Source of the DNA: Thiorhodococcus sp.
Lineage (GTDB): Bacteria; Pseudomonadota; Gammaproteobacteria; Chromatiales; Chromatiaceae
Assembly: GCA_029257385.1 (NCBI GenBank)
Contig: JARIBS010000084.1
Coordinates: 1-47,187, forward strand
Direction: 5' to 3'
DNA length: 47,187 nt
The position numbers and the translations under genes are program-made. The notes beneath the pieces are model-generated. The model ran no database searches, was not told where the DNA came from, and worked only from the letters and a program-made list of their open reading frames with translations. Below, piece by piece: positions 8,179 to 16,757 of this stretch (position 1 is its first letter; every line of letters starts with the position of its first letter).

Positions 8179-8451
8179 ATGAACATCTATGTTGGCAATC
8201 TGGCCTACGGCGTGACCGAAGACGAGCTGCGTGAGGCTTTCGGTGCTTACGGCGAGGTTTCGAGCGTGAGTCTGATCACCGATAAATTCACTGGAAACTC
8301 GAAAGGTTTCGGATTTGTCGAAATGCCCTCTAACTCCGAGGCGGACGCTGCGATTAAAGGCCTCAATGAGACTGAGGTGAAAGGCCGCAACATGCGTGTC
8401 AACCAAGCCAAGCCACGCGAAGAGCGCCCATCAAGAGAGCCTCGCTGGTAG
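8179..8451 (+). CDS. RRM-domain RNA-binding protein
   Basis: A single RNA-recognition-motif protein of 90 residues, of the small Rbp type found in cyanobacteria and many proteobacteria. RNP2 is visible as IYVGNL (residues 3-8) and RNP1 as KGFGFVEM (about 45-52), with the expected beta-alpha-beta order and NMRVNQAKPR closing the fold. The short tail after the domain is basic (EERPSREPRW). It probably binds single-stranded RNA and may act as an RNA chaperone. The ATG at 8179 is chosen because the domain starts at once (MNIYVG) and GGAAAT lies upstream; an extension to 8122 would add unrelated residues. It is monocistronic and ends in a perfect hairpin. Confidence 0.95.
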   Translation: MNIYVGNLAYGVTEDELREAFGAYGEVSSVSLITDKFTGNSKGFGFVEMPSNSEADAAIKGLNETEVKGRNMRVNQAKPREERPSREPRW

Positions 8452-8458
8452 CCAAAGC

Positions 8459-8487
8459 CTGATCCCGAGACTCGGTCTCGGGATCAG
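8459..8487 (+). terminator. Intrinsic-type terminator after the RRM gene
   Basis: A perfect 13-bp stem, CTGATCCCGAGAC / GTCTCGGGATCAG, with a TCG loop starts 8 bp after the stop codon and is followed by a short T-containing stretch (CCTGTTTGCTC). This is the cleanest hairpin noted in the window. Confidence 0.75.
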
Positions 8488-8710
8488 TCGCCTGTTTGCT
8501 CACCTGCCACCCCTTGTCTGCGCTCGCGCCACCAACCCACCTCAAAGACGCTAAGATCCTGGACGTCGCCTAGCGATCCGGGCCGAGCTTTTCGCTCAGA
8601 TTAAGCGTCACTGGTCTTTCCCGACCTCGCATGCGTTAGGATATGCTTACTGCTCAATCCCAACGATGCAGTCGTGTCTGCGCGGGCTTCGTTTTTCTGG
8701 ATGACGCCGC

Positions 8711-10549
8711 ATGCCCGTTTCGAGTTCAACTGTGTTCGACCTCAGTTACCGCGTTTACTTTACCGACCCCCAACGTCACCTCTTCAGCGTCGAAATTCAT
8801 GCGCAGAACTTGCCAGGTGGTCCTGTCGAGCTGAGTTTTCCGGCATGGATTCCCGGCAGCTACATGATTCGCGACTTTGCGCGTAATCTCATCGAAATCA
8901 GAGCCGAAGACGCGGCTGGCGCTGCCCTGCCGCTCGAAAAACGCGATAAACAGACCTGGATCTGCCAATGTGCGGGCGGGCAAATCCGAGTCGTCTACCA
9001 GGTCTTTGCCTGGGAGCTTTCGGTGCGGGCTGCCCACCTGGACCTCACCCACGCCTATTTCAACGGATCGAGTCTTCTGCTGCGAGTCGCGGGACTCGAC
9101 GACCGGCCTTGCCGGGTCGAGCTGCTGGCGCCGCAAGAACCCGCCCTCCAGGACTGGCGTGTGGCCACCAGCCTGCGCCCGCTTGATGCCGAGCCTGGCG
9201 GATTCGGCACCTACCAGGCCGAGTCTTACGCCGATCTGATCGATCATCCAGTCGAAATGGGCGAGTTCGAGCGTCTGTGCTTTGCTGTTGACGACATCCC
9301 GCATCAGGTCGTCATCAGCGGACAGTTCTGGCTTGATGAAGCGCGGCTGATCGCCGATCTCACAAAGATCTGCGCCGAGCATGCGGCACTGTTCGGCGAG
9401 CTGCCGATCGACCGCTATCTGTTTCTGGTCATGGCGCTCGGCGAGGGCTACGGCGGGCTGGAGCATCGCTATTGCACCAGCCTGATCTGCTCGCACGAGG
9501 ATCTGCCCATCCCCGGCGAAGAGGCTGCATCGCTGCAGTACAACCGCTTTCTGGGGCTTTGCAGTCACGAGTATTTCCATCTCTGGCATGTCAAGCGCAT
9601 CCGGCCTCAAGCCTTCGTCGACGGCGGTCTGGATCGCGAGGTGCACACACGCCTGCTGTGGGTCTTCGAGGGCATCACCTCCTATTACGACGAGTTGGCG
9701 CTGGTGCGCAGCGGCTGTATAGACGCGACGACCTATCTCGCGATGCTCGCCGAGACCATCACCCGCGTCATGCGCAATCCCGGCCGGTTCGTGCAGACCT
9801 TGGCCGACTCCAGCTTCGATGCCTGGACCAAGTTCTACAAGCAGGACGAGAACGCGCCGAATGCGATCGTCAGCTACTACGCCAAGGGCGCACTGGTGGC
9901 GCTGGCGCTCGACCTGAAGATCCGTCACGAAACCGCTGGCGCCTGCTCGCTCGACGCCGTGATGCGTGCACTCTGGCAGCGCCATGGGCGTAACGGTATC
10001 GGGCTTGCCGAGGACGCTTTCGCAGCGCTCGCTACGGAGGTCACGGGACTGGATTTGACAGACTTCCTCGCCCAAGCGGTCGACTCGACCGAGGATTTGG
10101 AGCTTGAGCCATTGTTGCAGGCTGTCGGTATCGAGATGCGTCTGCGCCCGTCCCAAGGCGCCAAGGATCTCGGAGGTTGCGTCGAGCGCTTCGATTCGGC
10201 GCGAGCGCAACCCACGCTGGATCTGCGTCTGAGTCCCGACAGCGCGCAGGCGTTGGTGCAGAACGTCATCTCGGGCGGCGCTGGAGAGACCGCCGGGATT
10301 GCTCCCGGTGATCTGATCATCGCCGTCGATGGGCTGCGGGCAACCGCCGAGAACTTGGAGCGTCTGGTCGCGCGCACCGCCAGGCGCGACGGTGCCGTCA
10401 CAATCCACCTGTTCCGCCGGGATGAGCTCCTGACACTCACTGCCCATCCGCACCCGGCGCGCGACGACACCTGTGAGCTGATGCTGACGCACTCAGCCCC
10501 CGAGTCGGTCGTCCAAGCACGGGCCGCCTGGCTCGCCAGCGTCGCTTGA
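8711..10549 (+). CDS. M61-family metallopeptidase with C-terminal PDZ domain
   Basis: A 612-residue zinc peptidase of the glycyl aminopeptidase (M61) family. The N-terminal beta-rich domain (about 1-180) contains the family-typical FPAWIPGSYMIRDFARN segment. The catalytic domain has HEYFH at 286-290 inside SHEYFHLWHVKRIRP, and a downstream WVFEGITSYYDE that supplies the third zinc ligand (Glu). A PDZ domain lies near the C-terminus (about 515-590, GETAGIAPGDLIIAVDG). No signal peptide is obvious, so a cytosolic location is likely. The substrate is unknown. The gene is one base apart from birA (stop 10549, start 10551), so it is probably co-transcribed with birA and coaX, although no functional link is evident. 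The ATG at 8711 has only a weak ribosome-binding site. Confidence 0.92.
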   Translation: MPVSSSTVFDLSYRVYFTDPQRHLFSVEIHAQNLPGGPVELSFPAWIPGSYMIRDFARNLIEIRAEDAAGAALPLEKRDKQTWICQCAGGQIRVVYQVFAWELSVRAAHLDLTHAYFNGSSLLLRVAGLDDRPCRVELLAPQEPALQDWRVATSLRPLDAEPGGFGTYQAESYADLIDHPVEMGEFERLCFAVDDIPHQVVISGQFWLDEARLIADLTKICAEHAALFGELPIDRYLFLVMALGEGYGGLEHRYCTSLICSHEDLPIPGEEAASLQYNRFLGLCSHEYFHLWHVKRIRPQAFVDGGLDREVHTRLLWVFEGITSYYDELALVRSGCIDATTYLAMLAETITRVMRNPGRFVQTLADSSFDAWTKFYKQDENAPNAIVSYYAKGALVALALDLKIRHETAGACSLDAVMRALWQRHGRNGIGLAEDAFAALATEVTGLDLTDFLAQAVDSTEDLELEPLLQAVGIEMRLRPSQGAKDLGGCVERFDSARAQPTLDLRLSPDSAQALVQNVISGGAGETAGIAPGDLIIAVDGLRATAENLERLVARTARRDGAVTIHLFRRDELLTLTAHPHPARDDTCELMLTHSAPESVVQARAAWLASVA

Positions 10550-10550
10550 G

Positions 10551-11546
10551 ATGGGTATGGAGCGTGATCTGGCGCTGATCGAGCTGTTGGCCGATGGCCA
10601 GTTCCACTCGGGCGAGGCCCTCGCCAATCATCTTGGCATCACCCGCGCGGCGGTCTGGAAGGCGTTGCGCAAGACCACCGGCCAACTCGGTCTCCCGCTC
10701 CAGTCCGTGCGTGGACGCGGTTACCGGCTCGACACGCCGCTCGAACTGCTCGATGCCAACCGTCTCATAAACGAGATGAGCGAGTCTGGTCGAAGCCGGC
10801 TCGCGGCCTTGGAGTTGCACCAGCAAATCGACTCCACTAATGCCTTTTTGATGCGCGCTGCGGCCCAGGGTGCGGCGTCCGGGACCGTCTGTCTGGCTGA
10901 GCAGCAGAGCGCCGGGCGCGGTCGGCATGGCCGAACCTGGGTCTCACCCTTTGGCGCCAATCTCTATCTATCGCTACTGTGGCGCTACCCGCTGGCGCCA
11001 GCCGCTCTGGGTGGGATTAGCCTTGCTGCGGGCGCGGTGATCGCCGAGGTGCTGCAAGGATTCGGCGCGGACGATCTCGCACTCAAATGGCCGAACGATC
11101 TGCTCTGGCGTCGGCGCAAACTCGGCGGACTGCTCCTGGAGGTGTCCGGCGAATCTCAGGGGCCGAGCTATCTGGTGGTCGGAGTCGGGATCAATCTGCG
11201 CATGACCACGACGCAGGGCAGCGACATTGATCAGCCTTGGGCGACGTTGGATGAGGTCACCGCCGGTCGCGGCGTTGGCCGCAACGCGCTGGCCGCACGG
11301 CTGCTTGATGGCCTGCTGGAGGCTCTGGATGTTTACGGGCGCGATGGTCTGGCGCCCTTTCTCACACGCTGGCGCGCGCTCGATGTCTTTCGCGGCGAGC
11401 CGGTCAGGCTGCTGCTCGGGGATCAGGTCATCGAGGGGCTACATGTCGGCATCGCCGAGGATGGCTCACTTCAGCTCGACACGCCAACCGGTCGACGCGC
11501 CTTCCAGGCCGGCGAGGTCAGTCTCAGACCCATGGAAATTGCTTGA
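10551..11546 (+). CDS. birA: Bifunctional biotin--[acetyl-CoA-carboxylase] ligase / biotin operon repressor
   Basis: BirA activates biotin to biotinyl-AMP and transfers it to the biotin carboxyl carrier protein; the bifunctional form also represses bio genes. The 331 residues include an N-terminal winged HTH (about 4-62, LANHLGITRAAVWKALR), so this is the repressor-type version. The ligase domain has the biotinyl-AMP loop GRGRHGR at 122-128 and the LKWPNDLLWRRRKLGGLLLE motif carrying the catalytic Lys. A small C-terminal SH3-like domain ends the protein. An alternative start two codons downstream (ATG 10557) is possible. The stop codon lies 2 bp before the coaX ATG; the birA-coaX pairing is common in proteobacteria. 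Confidence 0.97.
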   Translation: MGMERDLALIELLADGQFHSGEALANHLGITRAAVWKALRKTTGQLGLPLQSVRGRGYRLDTPLELLDANRLINEMSESGRSRLAALELHQQIDSTNAFLMRAAAQGAASGTVCLAEQQSAGRGRHGRTWVSPFGANLYLSLLWRYPLAPAALGGISLAAGAVIAEVLQGFGADDLALKWPNDLLWRRRKLGGLLLEVSGESQGPSYLVVGVGINLRMTTTQGSDIDQPWATLDEVTAGRGVGRNALAARLLDGLLEALDVYGRDGLAPFLTRWRALDVFRGEPVRLLLGDQVIEGLHVGIAEDGSLQLDTPTGRRAFQAGEVSLRPMEIA

Positions 11547-11548
11547 AC

Positions 11549-12301
11549 ATGAACATCTTGATCGATATTGGAAACTCCAACCTACGCTGGACCTGCCACG
11601 GAGATGGGCATCCCTGGGAGGTCCAGATCCTGCGTCACAGTGGCGGAATTCCACTGGACTTACTCGCCGCCTGGGATACGCTGGAAGCTCCCGCGCGTAT
11701 CGTCGTCAGCAACGTCGGCGGCGCATCGGTCGCGGAGGCGCTCGCGCGCGTGACCAGGGCGCTTTGGGGTCGCGATCCAGAGTATCTCGCCACCCGTGAC
11801 GTGTTCGGCGATCTCAGGATCGCCTATGCTGAACCCGAGCGTCTGGGTGTTGATCGCTGGCTGGGGTTGGTCGCGGCTCATGCCGAGCACCGATCGGCGT
11901 GTCTGATCCTGGATGCAGGCACGGCCGCGACCTTCGATCTGCTGCTCGCCGATGGGCGGCATTTGGGCGGGCTGATCCTGCCGGGCATTGAGATGATGCG
12001 CAAAAGCTTGCTGATGGGCACCCATATCCCACGTATCGAGTCAGAGCCGACCGGAGACCCTTGGGCGACGGATACTGCAGCGGCAGTTGCCGCAGGCAGC
12101 GTTCAGGCGATCGCTGCGACCGTCGGGCGGCTCTTCGACCGGCTCGCCGAGGTGGCTGGCGAGCCTCCGGTACTGATCGTCACCGGTGGCGACGCCGAGC
12201 GCGTCTGTGCGCAACTGGAGCGGCCCTTCACGGTTGTGCCCGATCTGGTGCTGCGCGCCGTGCTGCAGGTGATGGGCGACAGAATCGAACCGCGCCGATA
12301 A
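11549..12301 (+). CDS. coaX: Type III pantothenate kinase
   Basis: CoaX phosphorylates pantothenate in the first step of coenzyme A synthesis; the type III enzyme is of the ASKHA fold. The 250-residue product shows the N-terminal phosphate-binding DIGNSNLRW (Asp6), the GVDRW motif with the presumed catalytic Asp102, and DAGTAATFD at 122-130, followed by GGLILPGIEMM. I start at ATG 11549 (MNILIDIG); a TTG two codons earlier overlaps the birA stop and is unlikely. It is probably the last gene of the M61-birA-coaX unit, since a 115-bp gap follows. Confidence 0.95.
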   Translation: MNILIDIGNSNLRWTCHGDGHPWEVQILRHSGGIPLDLLAAWDTLEAPARIVVSNVGGASVAEALARVTRALWGRDPEYLATRDVFGDLRIAYAEPERLGVDRWLGLVAAHAEHRSACLILDAGTAATFDLLLADGRHLGGLILPGIEMMRKSLLMGTHIPRIESEPTGDPWATDTAAAVAAGSVQAIAATVGRLFDRLAEVAGEPPVLIVTGGDAERVCAQLERPFTVVPDLVLRAVLQVMGDRIEPRR

Positions 12302-12416
12302 CACAAGAGCGCTAAACCGGCCGCTGACTATTGACCGCGCGCATCGGCGCGGCCATTTCGGCGCGAGCATCGGATGCATTACACTCAACGTCCATCATTT
12401 TGAATCTGGAGCAATC

Positions 12417-13277
12417 ATGTTTTTGGTCGTCGTGTGGCCCCTGCTCTTCGTCATCATTGTCATCCCCGTCGTCATCCTGCTTTATGGAATTACGCGATGG
12501 CAGTCGGAGACGGTTGAGATCCGTAAACGCCTGGAGCGCGGCCGAACCCGAACGGACGTGCGCAGGTTCGATCCTGATGAGATCAAGGATCTCCCGGCGC
12601 CCGTTCAGCGTTACTTCCGCGCCGTATTACCCACGGGGCAGCCAATCATCGCCGTTGCGGAGATCGCACAGCGCGGGGAGTTCAAGCGCGATCACGCCAA
12701 GGCAGACTGGGTGTCCTTCACCGCGCAGCAGATCAGTGTGATGCAGCGCCCTGGATTCGATTGGGACGCGCGTATCCGCAAGCTGCCAGGCATTCAGGTC
12801 TTTGTGCATGACAGTTATGTCACTGGCGAGGCGAGACTGAAAGCCGCGCTGCTGGGACTCTGGCGGGCGGTCGAGCACAATGACACCCCCGAGTTGGCGC
12901 GCAGTGAGCTGACGCGCTTCCTCGCCGAGGCGCCCTGGTATCCCACCAGACTCCTGCCGAGTCAGGGCGTTCACTGGACGGCGATCGATGACAGCTCGGC
13001 GCTGGCGACCTTGCAGGATGGCCAGACGCAGGCGTCCGTGACCTTTCTGTTCGAGGAGGACGGGATGATTCGCGCCGCGCGCTCCGACAGCCGCAATCGC
13101 CTGGAGCAGGGCGCGCTGGTCGAGACGCCTTGGGAGGGCAGTTTCTCGGGCTACGAGACACGCGGCGGCATGCGCATTCCGATCCATGGCGAGGCCGCAT
13201 GGCTGCTTGCTGCCAACGGGCGCGATCCATTCTGGCGTGGGCAGGTGACGGACGTACTCTACAAGTTTGCTTCCTGA
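12417..13277 (+). CDS. DUF6544-like membrane-anchored protein of unknown function
   Basis: A 286-residue protein with one strong N-terminal transmembrane segment (about 2-24) and a soluble remainder. The stretch LPAPVQRYFRAVLPTGQP at about 59-76, the FTAQQISVMQRPGFDWDAR segment and ARSDSRNRLEQGALVETPWEGSFSGYETRGG in the C-terminal half resemble the DUF6544 (DUF6920) family, which has no assigned function; this assignment is from memory of the motif pattern. The ATG is preceded by CTGGAG with good spacing. It stands alone after coaX and is convergent with gatB, separated by 74 bp. The beta-rich C-terminal part could bind a lipid or ligand, but nothing catalytic is visible. Confidence 0.8.
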   Translation: MFLVVVWPLLFVIIVIPVVILLYGITRWQSETVEIRKRLERGRTRTDVRRFDPDEIKDLPAPVQRYFRAVLPTGQPIIAVAEIAQRGEFKRDHAKADWVSFTAQQISVMQRPGFDWDARIRKLPGIQVFVHDSYVTGEARLKAALLGLWRAVEHNDTPELARSELTRFLAEAPWYPTRLLPSQGVHWTAIDDSSALATLQDGQTQASVTFLFEEDGMIRAARSDSRNRLEQGALVETPWEGSFSGYETRGGMRIPIHGEAAWLLAANGRDPFWRGQVTDVLYKFAS

Positions 13278-13351
13278 GTCTGGGCGTTTCTGGTTGAGCG
13301 GGTGAGCGGCTCAATCGCGACCGGTCATTGGCGCAATTCAGCCATACAGGC

Positions 13352-14785
13352 TCAGGGTTTCAGTTTACGCTTGAGGATCTCGTTGACCTGTCCGGGGTTG
13401 GCCTTGCCGCCACTGGCCTTCATGACCTGACCGACAAAGAAGCCGAAGACCTTGTCCTTGCCAGCGCGATACTGCTCCACCTGTGCGGGATTGGCGGCGA
13501 TGATGGTGTCGATCAGGGTCTCGATGGCGCTGCTGTCGGTGATCTGTTCGAGTCCTTGAGCGGCGATCACCGCATCGGCGTCGCCTTCGCCATTCCACAT
13601 CGCCTCGAATACCTGCTTGGCGATTTTGCCGGAGATGGTGCCGTCTTTGATGCGCCGGATCAGACCGGCGAGCATGGATGCCGAGACCGGGCTTTGGGCA
13701 ATCTCGGTCTCGGCCTTGTTCAAGGCGGCCATCAACTCGCCGCCGACCCAGTTGGCGGCCAGCTTGGGCTCACCGCTGTCGCGGGCGACGGCCTCGAAAT
13801 AGTCCGCCAGCTCGCGGCTTGCGCTCAGCAGGCCAGCGTCGTATTCCGACAGTCCGTACTGGCTCTGGAAACGCTTGCGCTTGGCGTCCGGCAACTCCGG
13901 CAAGTCCACGCTCGCTTTGGCCCGTAGGTCTGCGTCGATTTCGAGCGGCAGCAGGTCGGGATCGGGAAAGTACCGATAGTCGTTGGCCTCCCCTTTGGTG
14001 CGCATGGAGCGCGTCTCGTCCTTGGCCACATCGTAGAGGCGGGTCTCCTGAACCACCGTCCCGCCCCCTTCGATCAAGTCGATCTGGCGCTCGACTTCGA
14101 ACGCAATGGCCTTTTCGAGAAAGCGGAAGGAGTTGAGGTTCTTAATCTCGGCGCGTGTCCCGAATTCCGCCTGACCGACTGGGCGCACCGAGACGTTGGC
14201 ATCCATGCGGAAAGAACCCTCCTGCATGTTGCCGTCGCTGATCCCGATATAGCGCACGAGCTGGTGGATCTTACGGGCGTAGGCCGCCGCCTCTTGGGGC
14301 GAGCGCAGATCCGGCTCCGAGACGATCTCCAGCAGCGGTGTTCCCGCACGGTTCAGATCGATGCCGGTGAAGCCATCGAAGTCCTCGTGCAGCGACTTAC
14401 CGGCGTCTTCCTCCAAGTGTGCGCGGGTGACGCCGATCGTTCTGACCGCACCATCGTCGAGGATGATCTCGATTTTGCCCTTGCCGACGACCGGCAACTC
14501 ATATTGGCTGATCTGGTAGCCCTTGGGCAGATCCGGATAGAAGTAGTTCTTGCGCGCGAAGACCGAGCGCGGGGCGATCTCGGCCGCAATGGCCACGCCA
14601 AAACGCACCGCCAGCCGGACCGCTTCGGCATTGAGCACCGGCAGCACACCGGGCATCCCCAGATCGATGGCGCATGCCTGGGTATTAGGTTCGGCACCGA
14701 ACGCGGTCGGCGCACCCGAGAAGATCTTGGATTGGGTCGCGAGCTGGGTGTGGATCTCGAGACCGATGACGGTTTCCCATTGCAT
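13352..14785 (-). CDS. gatB: Asp-tRNA(Asn)/Glu-tRNA(Gln) amidotransferase subunit B
   Basis: GatB binds misacylated Glu-tRNA(Gln) or Asp-tRNA(Asn) and activates the carboxyl group for amidation by ammonia from GatA. The 477-residue product shows the N-terminal [12 protein letters not shown], the [17 protein letters not shown] motif, [19 protein letters not shown], and the C-terminal YqeY-like tail ending [16 protein letters not shown]. It is the last gene of gatC-gatA-gatB, separated from gatA by 126 bp, a wider gap than usual that includes a tandem repeat. GatCAB indicates that at least one of Gln-tRNA or Asn-tRNA may be made by the indirect pathway. Confidence 0.98.
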   Translation of the reverse strand: MQWETVIGLEIHTQLATQSKIFSGAPTAFGAEPNTQACAIDLGMPGVLPVLNAEAVRLAVRFGVAIAAEIAPRSVFARKNYFYPDLPKGYQISQYELPVVGKGKIEIILDDGAVRTIGVTRAHLEEDAGKSLHEDFDGFTGIDLNRAGTPLLEIVSEPDLRSPQEAAAYARKIHQLVRYIGISDGNMQEGSFRMDANVSVRPVGQAEFGTRAEIKNLNSFRFLEKAIAFEVERQIDLIEGGGTVVQETRLYDVAKDETRSMRTKGEANDYRYFPDPDLLPLEIDADLRAKASVDLPELPDAKRKRFQSQYGLSEYDAGLLSASRELADYFEAVARDSGEPKLAANWVGGELMAALNKAETEIAQSPVSASMLAGLIRRIKDGTISGKIAKQVFEAMWNGEGDADAVIAAQGLEQITDSSAIETLIDTIIAANPAQVEQYRAGKDKVFGFFVGQVMKASGGKANPGQVNEILKRKLKP

Positions 14786-14829
14786 GGTCGGGCCTGCTAG
14801 TGTGCTGATGTGTGAAGCGCAATGACGTT

Positions 14830-14865
14830 CGATGCGGCGTTCACGCTCGATGCGGCATTCACGCT
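14830..14865. repeat. 18-bp tandem duplication in the gatA-gatB spacer
   Basis: CGATGCGGCGTTCACGCT at 14830-14847 is followed directly by CGATGCGGCATTCACGCT at 14848-14865; the copies differ at one base. It lies between gatA and gatB and is not obviously part of a gene. Confidence 0.7.
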
Positions 14866-14911
14866 ACAACGGCGCTCGTCGCGTTAGAACGAATAGCATG
14901 TGAACTCAAGC

Positions 14912-16366
14912 TCACTCAAACCCCGCCGGTGCGCCCTGATGCCAATGGGTGACGTGTTGGAGGCGGTGCGCGACGTTGAGCAGCCGTGCCTCCTCGAAAT
15001 AATTGCCGATGATCTGCAAGCCGACCGGCAGACCATCGACGGGCGCGACTGGGATGGACATCCCCGGCAGACCGGCGAGGTTGGTGGCGATGGTGTAGAT
15101 GTCGTTGAGATACATCGACACCGGGTCGTCGGTCTTGGCGCCGAGCGCAAAGGCGGTCGTGGGGCAGGTCGGGCCCATGATGACATCGACCTGCTCGAAG
15201 GCACGCGCGAAGTCGTCGGCAATGAGCTGGCGGATCTTCTGGGCCTTGAGGTAATAGGCGTCGTAATAACCGGCCGACAGCACATAGGTGCCGATCATAA
15301 CGCGGCGCTGGACCTCTGGCCCGAAGCCTTCCGCGCGGCTGCGTTTGTAGAGATCTTCGAGATCTTTCGGATCATCGCAGCGGTGCCCGTAGCGAACCCC
15401 ATCGAAACGGGCGAGGTTCGACGAACACTCGGCGGGCGCGACGACATAGTACACCGGCACCGAAAGCGCGCTGTTGGGTAGGCTGATGTCGACGATCTCG
15501 GCTCCAAGCCGCTGATACTCCTCGATCGCCGCCTGGACCGAGGCGCCGACCCGGGCATCGAGTCCTTCGCCGAAATACTCTTTGGGCAGGCCGATGCGCA
15601 AGCCTTTGATGTCGTTGTCGAGCGCGTCGACATAGTCCGGAACCGCCACATTGGCGCTGGTGGAGTCGCGCTCGTCGAAGCCGGCCATCTCGTCGAGCAC
15701 GAAAGCCGCATCGGCGGCAGAGAGCGCCATGACACCGGCCTGATCGAGCGAGGAGGCAAAGGCAATCATCCCCCAGCGCGAGCAACGCCCGTAAGTGGGT
15801 TTGATGCCCGTGATGCCACACAGCGCCGCCGGCTGGCGAATCGAGCCGCCGGTGTCCGTTCCCGTAGCCGCAGCGCACAGTCGCGCGGCAACGGCGGCCG
15901 CCGAGCCGCCCGAGGAGCCGCCGGGCACCCGAGTCGCGTCCCAGGGATTGCTGACCGGTCCGTAATAGCTCGTCTCGTTGCTTGAGCCCATGGCGAACTC
16001 ATCCATGTTGGTCTTGCCGAGCACCACGGCACCAGCCGCGGACAATTTCTCGACCACGGTGGCGTCATAGGGCGCGACGAAGTTCTCAAGCATGCGCGAG
16101 CCGCAGGTCGTTTTGATCCCCTTGGTGCAAAAGATGTCCTTGTGCGCGATTGGGATACCCGTCAGGGGACCGGCCTCACCCGATTTGATGGCCTGGTCGG
16201 CGCGCTCGGCGGCGGCCAGCGCGGACGCTGATGCCAGGGTGATGAAGCTGTTGAGACGCGGGTCGAGCCGCGCGATGCGCTCCAGATAGTGTTGGGTAAG
16301 TTCAACGCTGGAGTAGGTGCGCAGGCGCAGTTCGGCGGCGAGTTGGGCGATGGATTTGTTCTGCAT
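14912..16366 (-). CDS. gatA: Asp-tRNA(Asn)/Glu-tRNA(Gln) amidotransferase subunit A
   Basis: GatA is the glutaminase subunit, an amidase-signature enzyme that supplies ammonia to GatB. The 484 residues contain the full Ser-cisSer-Lys triad: Lys76 in IAHKDIF, cis-Ser151 in [13 protein letters not shown] and nucleophile Ser175 in TGGSIRQPA. These sit exactly three positions before the well-known Staphylococcus aureus GatA residues (79, 154, 178), showing the N-terminus is correctly placed. Its ATG overlaps the last base of the gatC stop, so the two are translationally coupled. Confidence 0.98.
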   Translation of the reverse strand: MQNKSIAQLAAELRLRTYSSVELTQHYLERIARLDPRLNSFITLASASALAAAERADQAIKSGEAGPLTGIPIAHKDIFCTKGIKTTCGSRMLENFVAPYDATVVEKLSAAGAVVLGKTNMDEFAMGSSNETSYYGPVSNPWDATRVPGGSSGGSAAAVAARLCAAATGTDTGGSIRQPAALCGITGIKPTYGRCSRWGMIAFASSLDQAGVMALSAADAAFVLDEMAGFDERDSTSANVAVPDYVDALDNDIKGLRIGLPKEYFGEGLDARVGASVQAAIEEYQRLGAEIVDISLPNSALSVPVYYVVAPAECSSNLARFDGVRYGHRCDDPKDLEDLYKRSRAEGFGPEVQRRVMIGTYVLSAGYYDAYYLKAQKIRQLIADDFARAFEQVDVIMGPTCPTTAFALGAKTDDPVSMYLNDIYTIATNLAGLPGMSIPVAPVDGLPVGLQIIGNYFEEARLLNVAHRLQHVTHWHQGAPAGFE

Positions 16367-16653
16367 TATTCGATGACCTTCGGCACCAGGTAGAGTCCGC
16401 CCTCGGTCAGCGGCGCCCCGGCCTGCAGGTGTGCGCGCTGGTCCGTCTCGGTGGGTTGATCCGGGCGCAGACGTTGCACCATGTGGAGCGGATGCGCCAT
16501 GGGTTGTACGCCCGCTGTATCTACACCATCCATCTGGGCGACTAAGTCGAGGATGTTGGAGAGCGCGCTTGCGTGGTGGGCGCTCTGCTCGGGCGTGATT
16601 GCGAGTCTGGCGAGGTGCGCGATCTTTTCGACATCGGAAGAGTCCAATGACAT
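16366..16653 (-). CDS. gatC: Asp-tRNA(Asn)/Glu-tRNA(Gln) amidotransferase subunit C
   Basis: A 95-residue subunit that wraps around the GatA-GatB interface. Typical features are the N-terminal [14 protein letters not shown] and the mid-protein [22 protein letters not shown], ending with RADQ-like and [10 protein letters not shown] segments. It is the first gene of the gatCAB operon. In many gammaproteobacteria gatC is directly divergent from mreB; here the peroxidase/TonB receptor genes lie between them on the same strand as gatC, 104 bp upstream. Confidence 0.96.
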   Translation of the reverse strand: MSLDSSDVEKIAHLARLAITPEQSAHHASALSNILDLVAQMDGVDTAGVQPMAHPLHMVQRLRPDQPTETDQRAHLQAGAPLTEGGLYLVPKVIE

Positions 16654-16757
16654 GACGAATTCACCGTGGCATTCAAACGGCTAAAAATACCACAGGCTCG
16701 CGAACTCCGCCAAAAGGCGAAGGGAGGGGTTCTTGCACCGTTTAATGTGGCTCACGT

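Noticed and set aside
8726-10492. 588-codon open frame antisense to the M61 peptidase gene
   Set aside because: It mirrors the codon structure of a well-supported gene with an intact zinc motif; its own translation has no recognisable domain and is biased in Arg, Gln and His as expected for antisense of GC-rich DNA.
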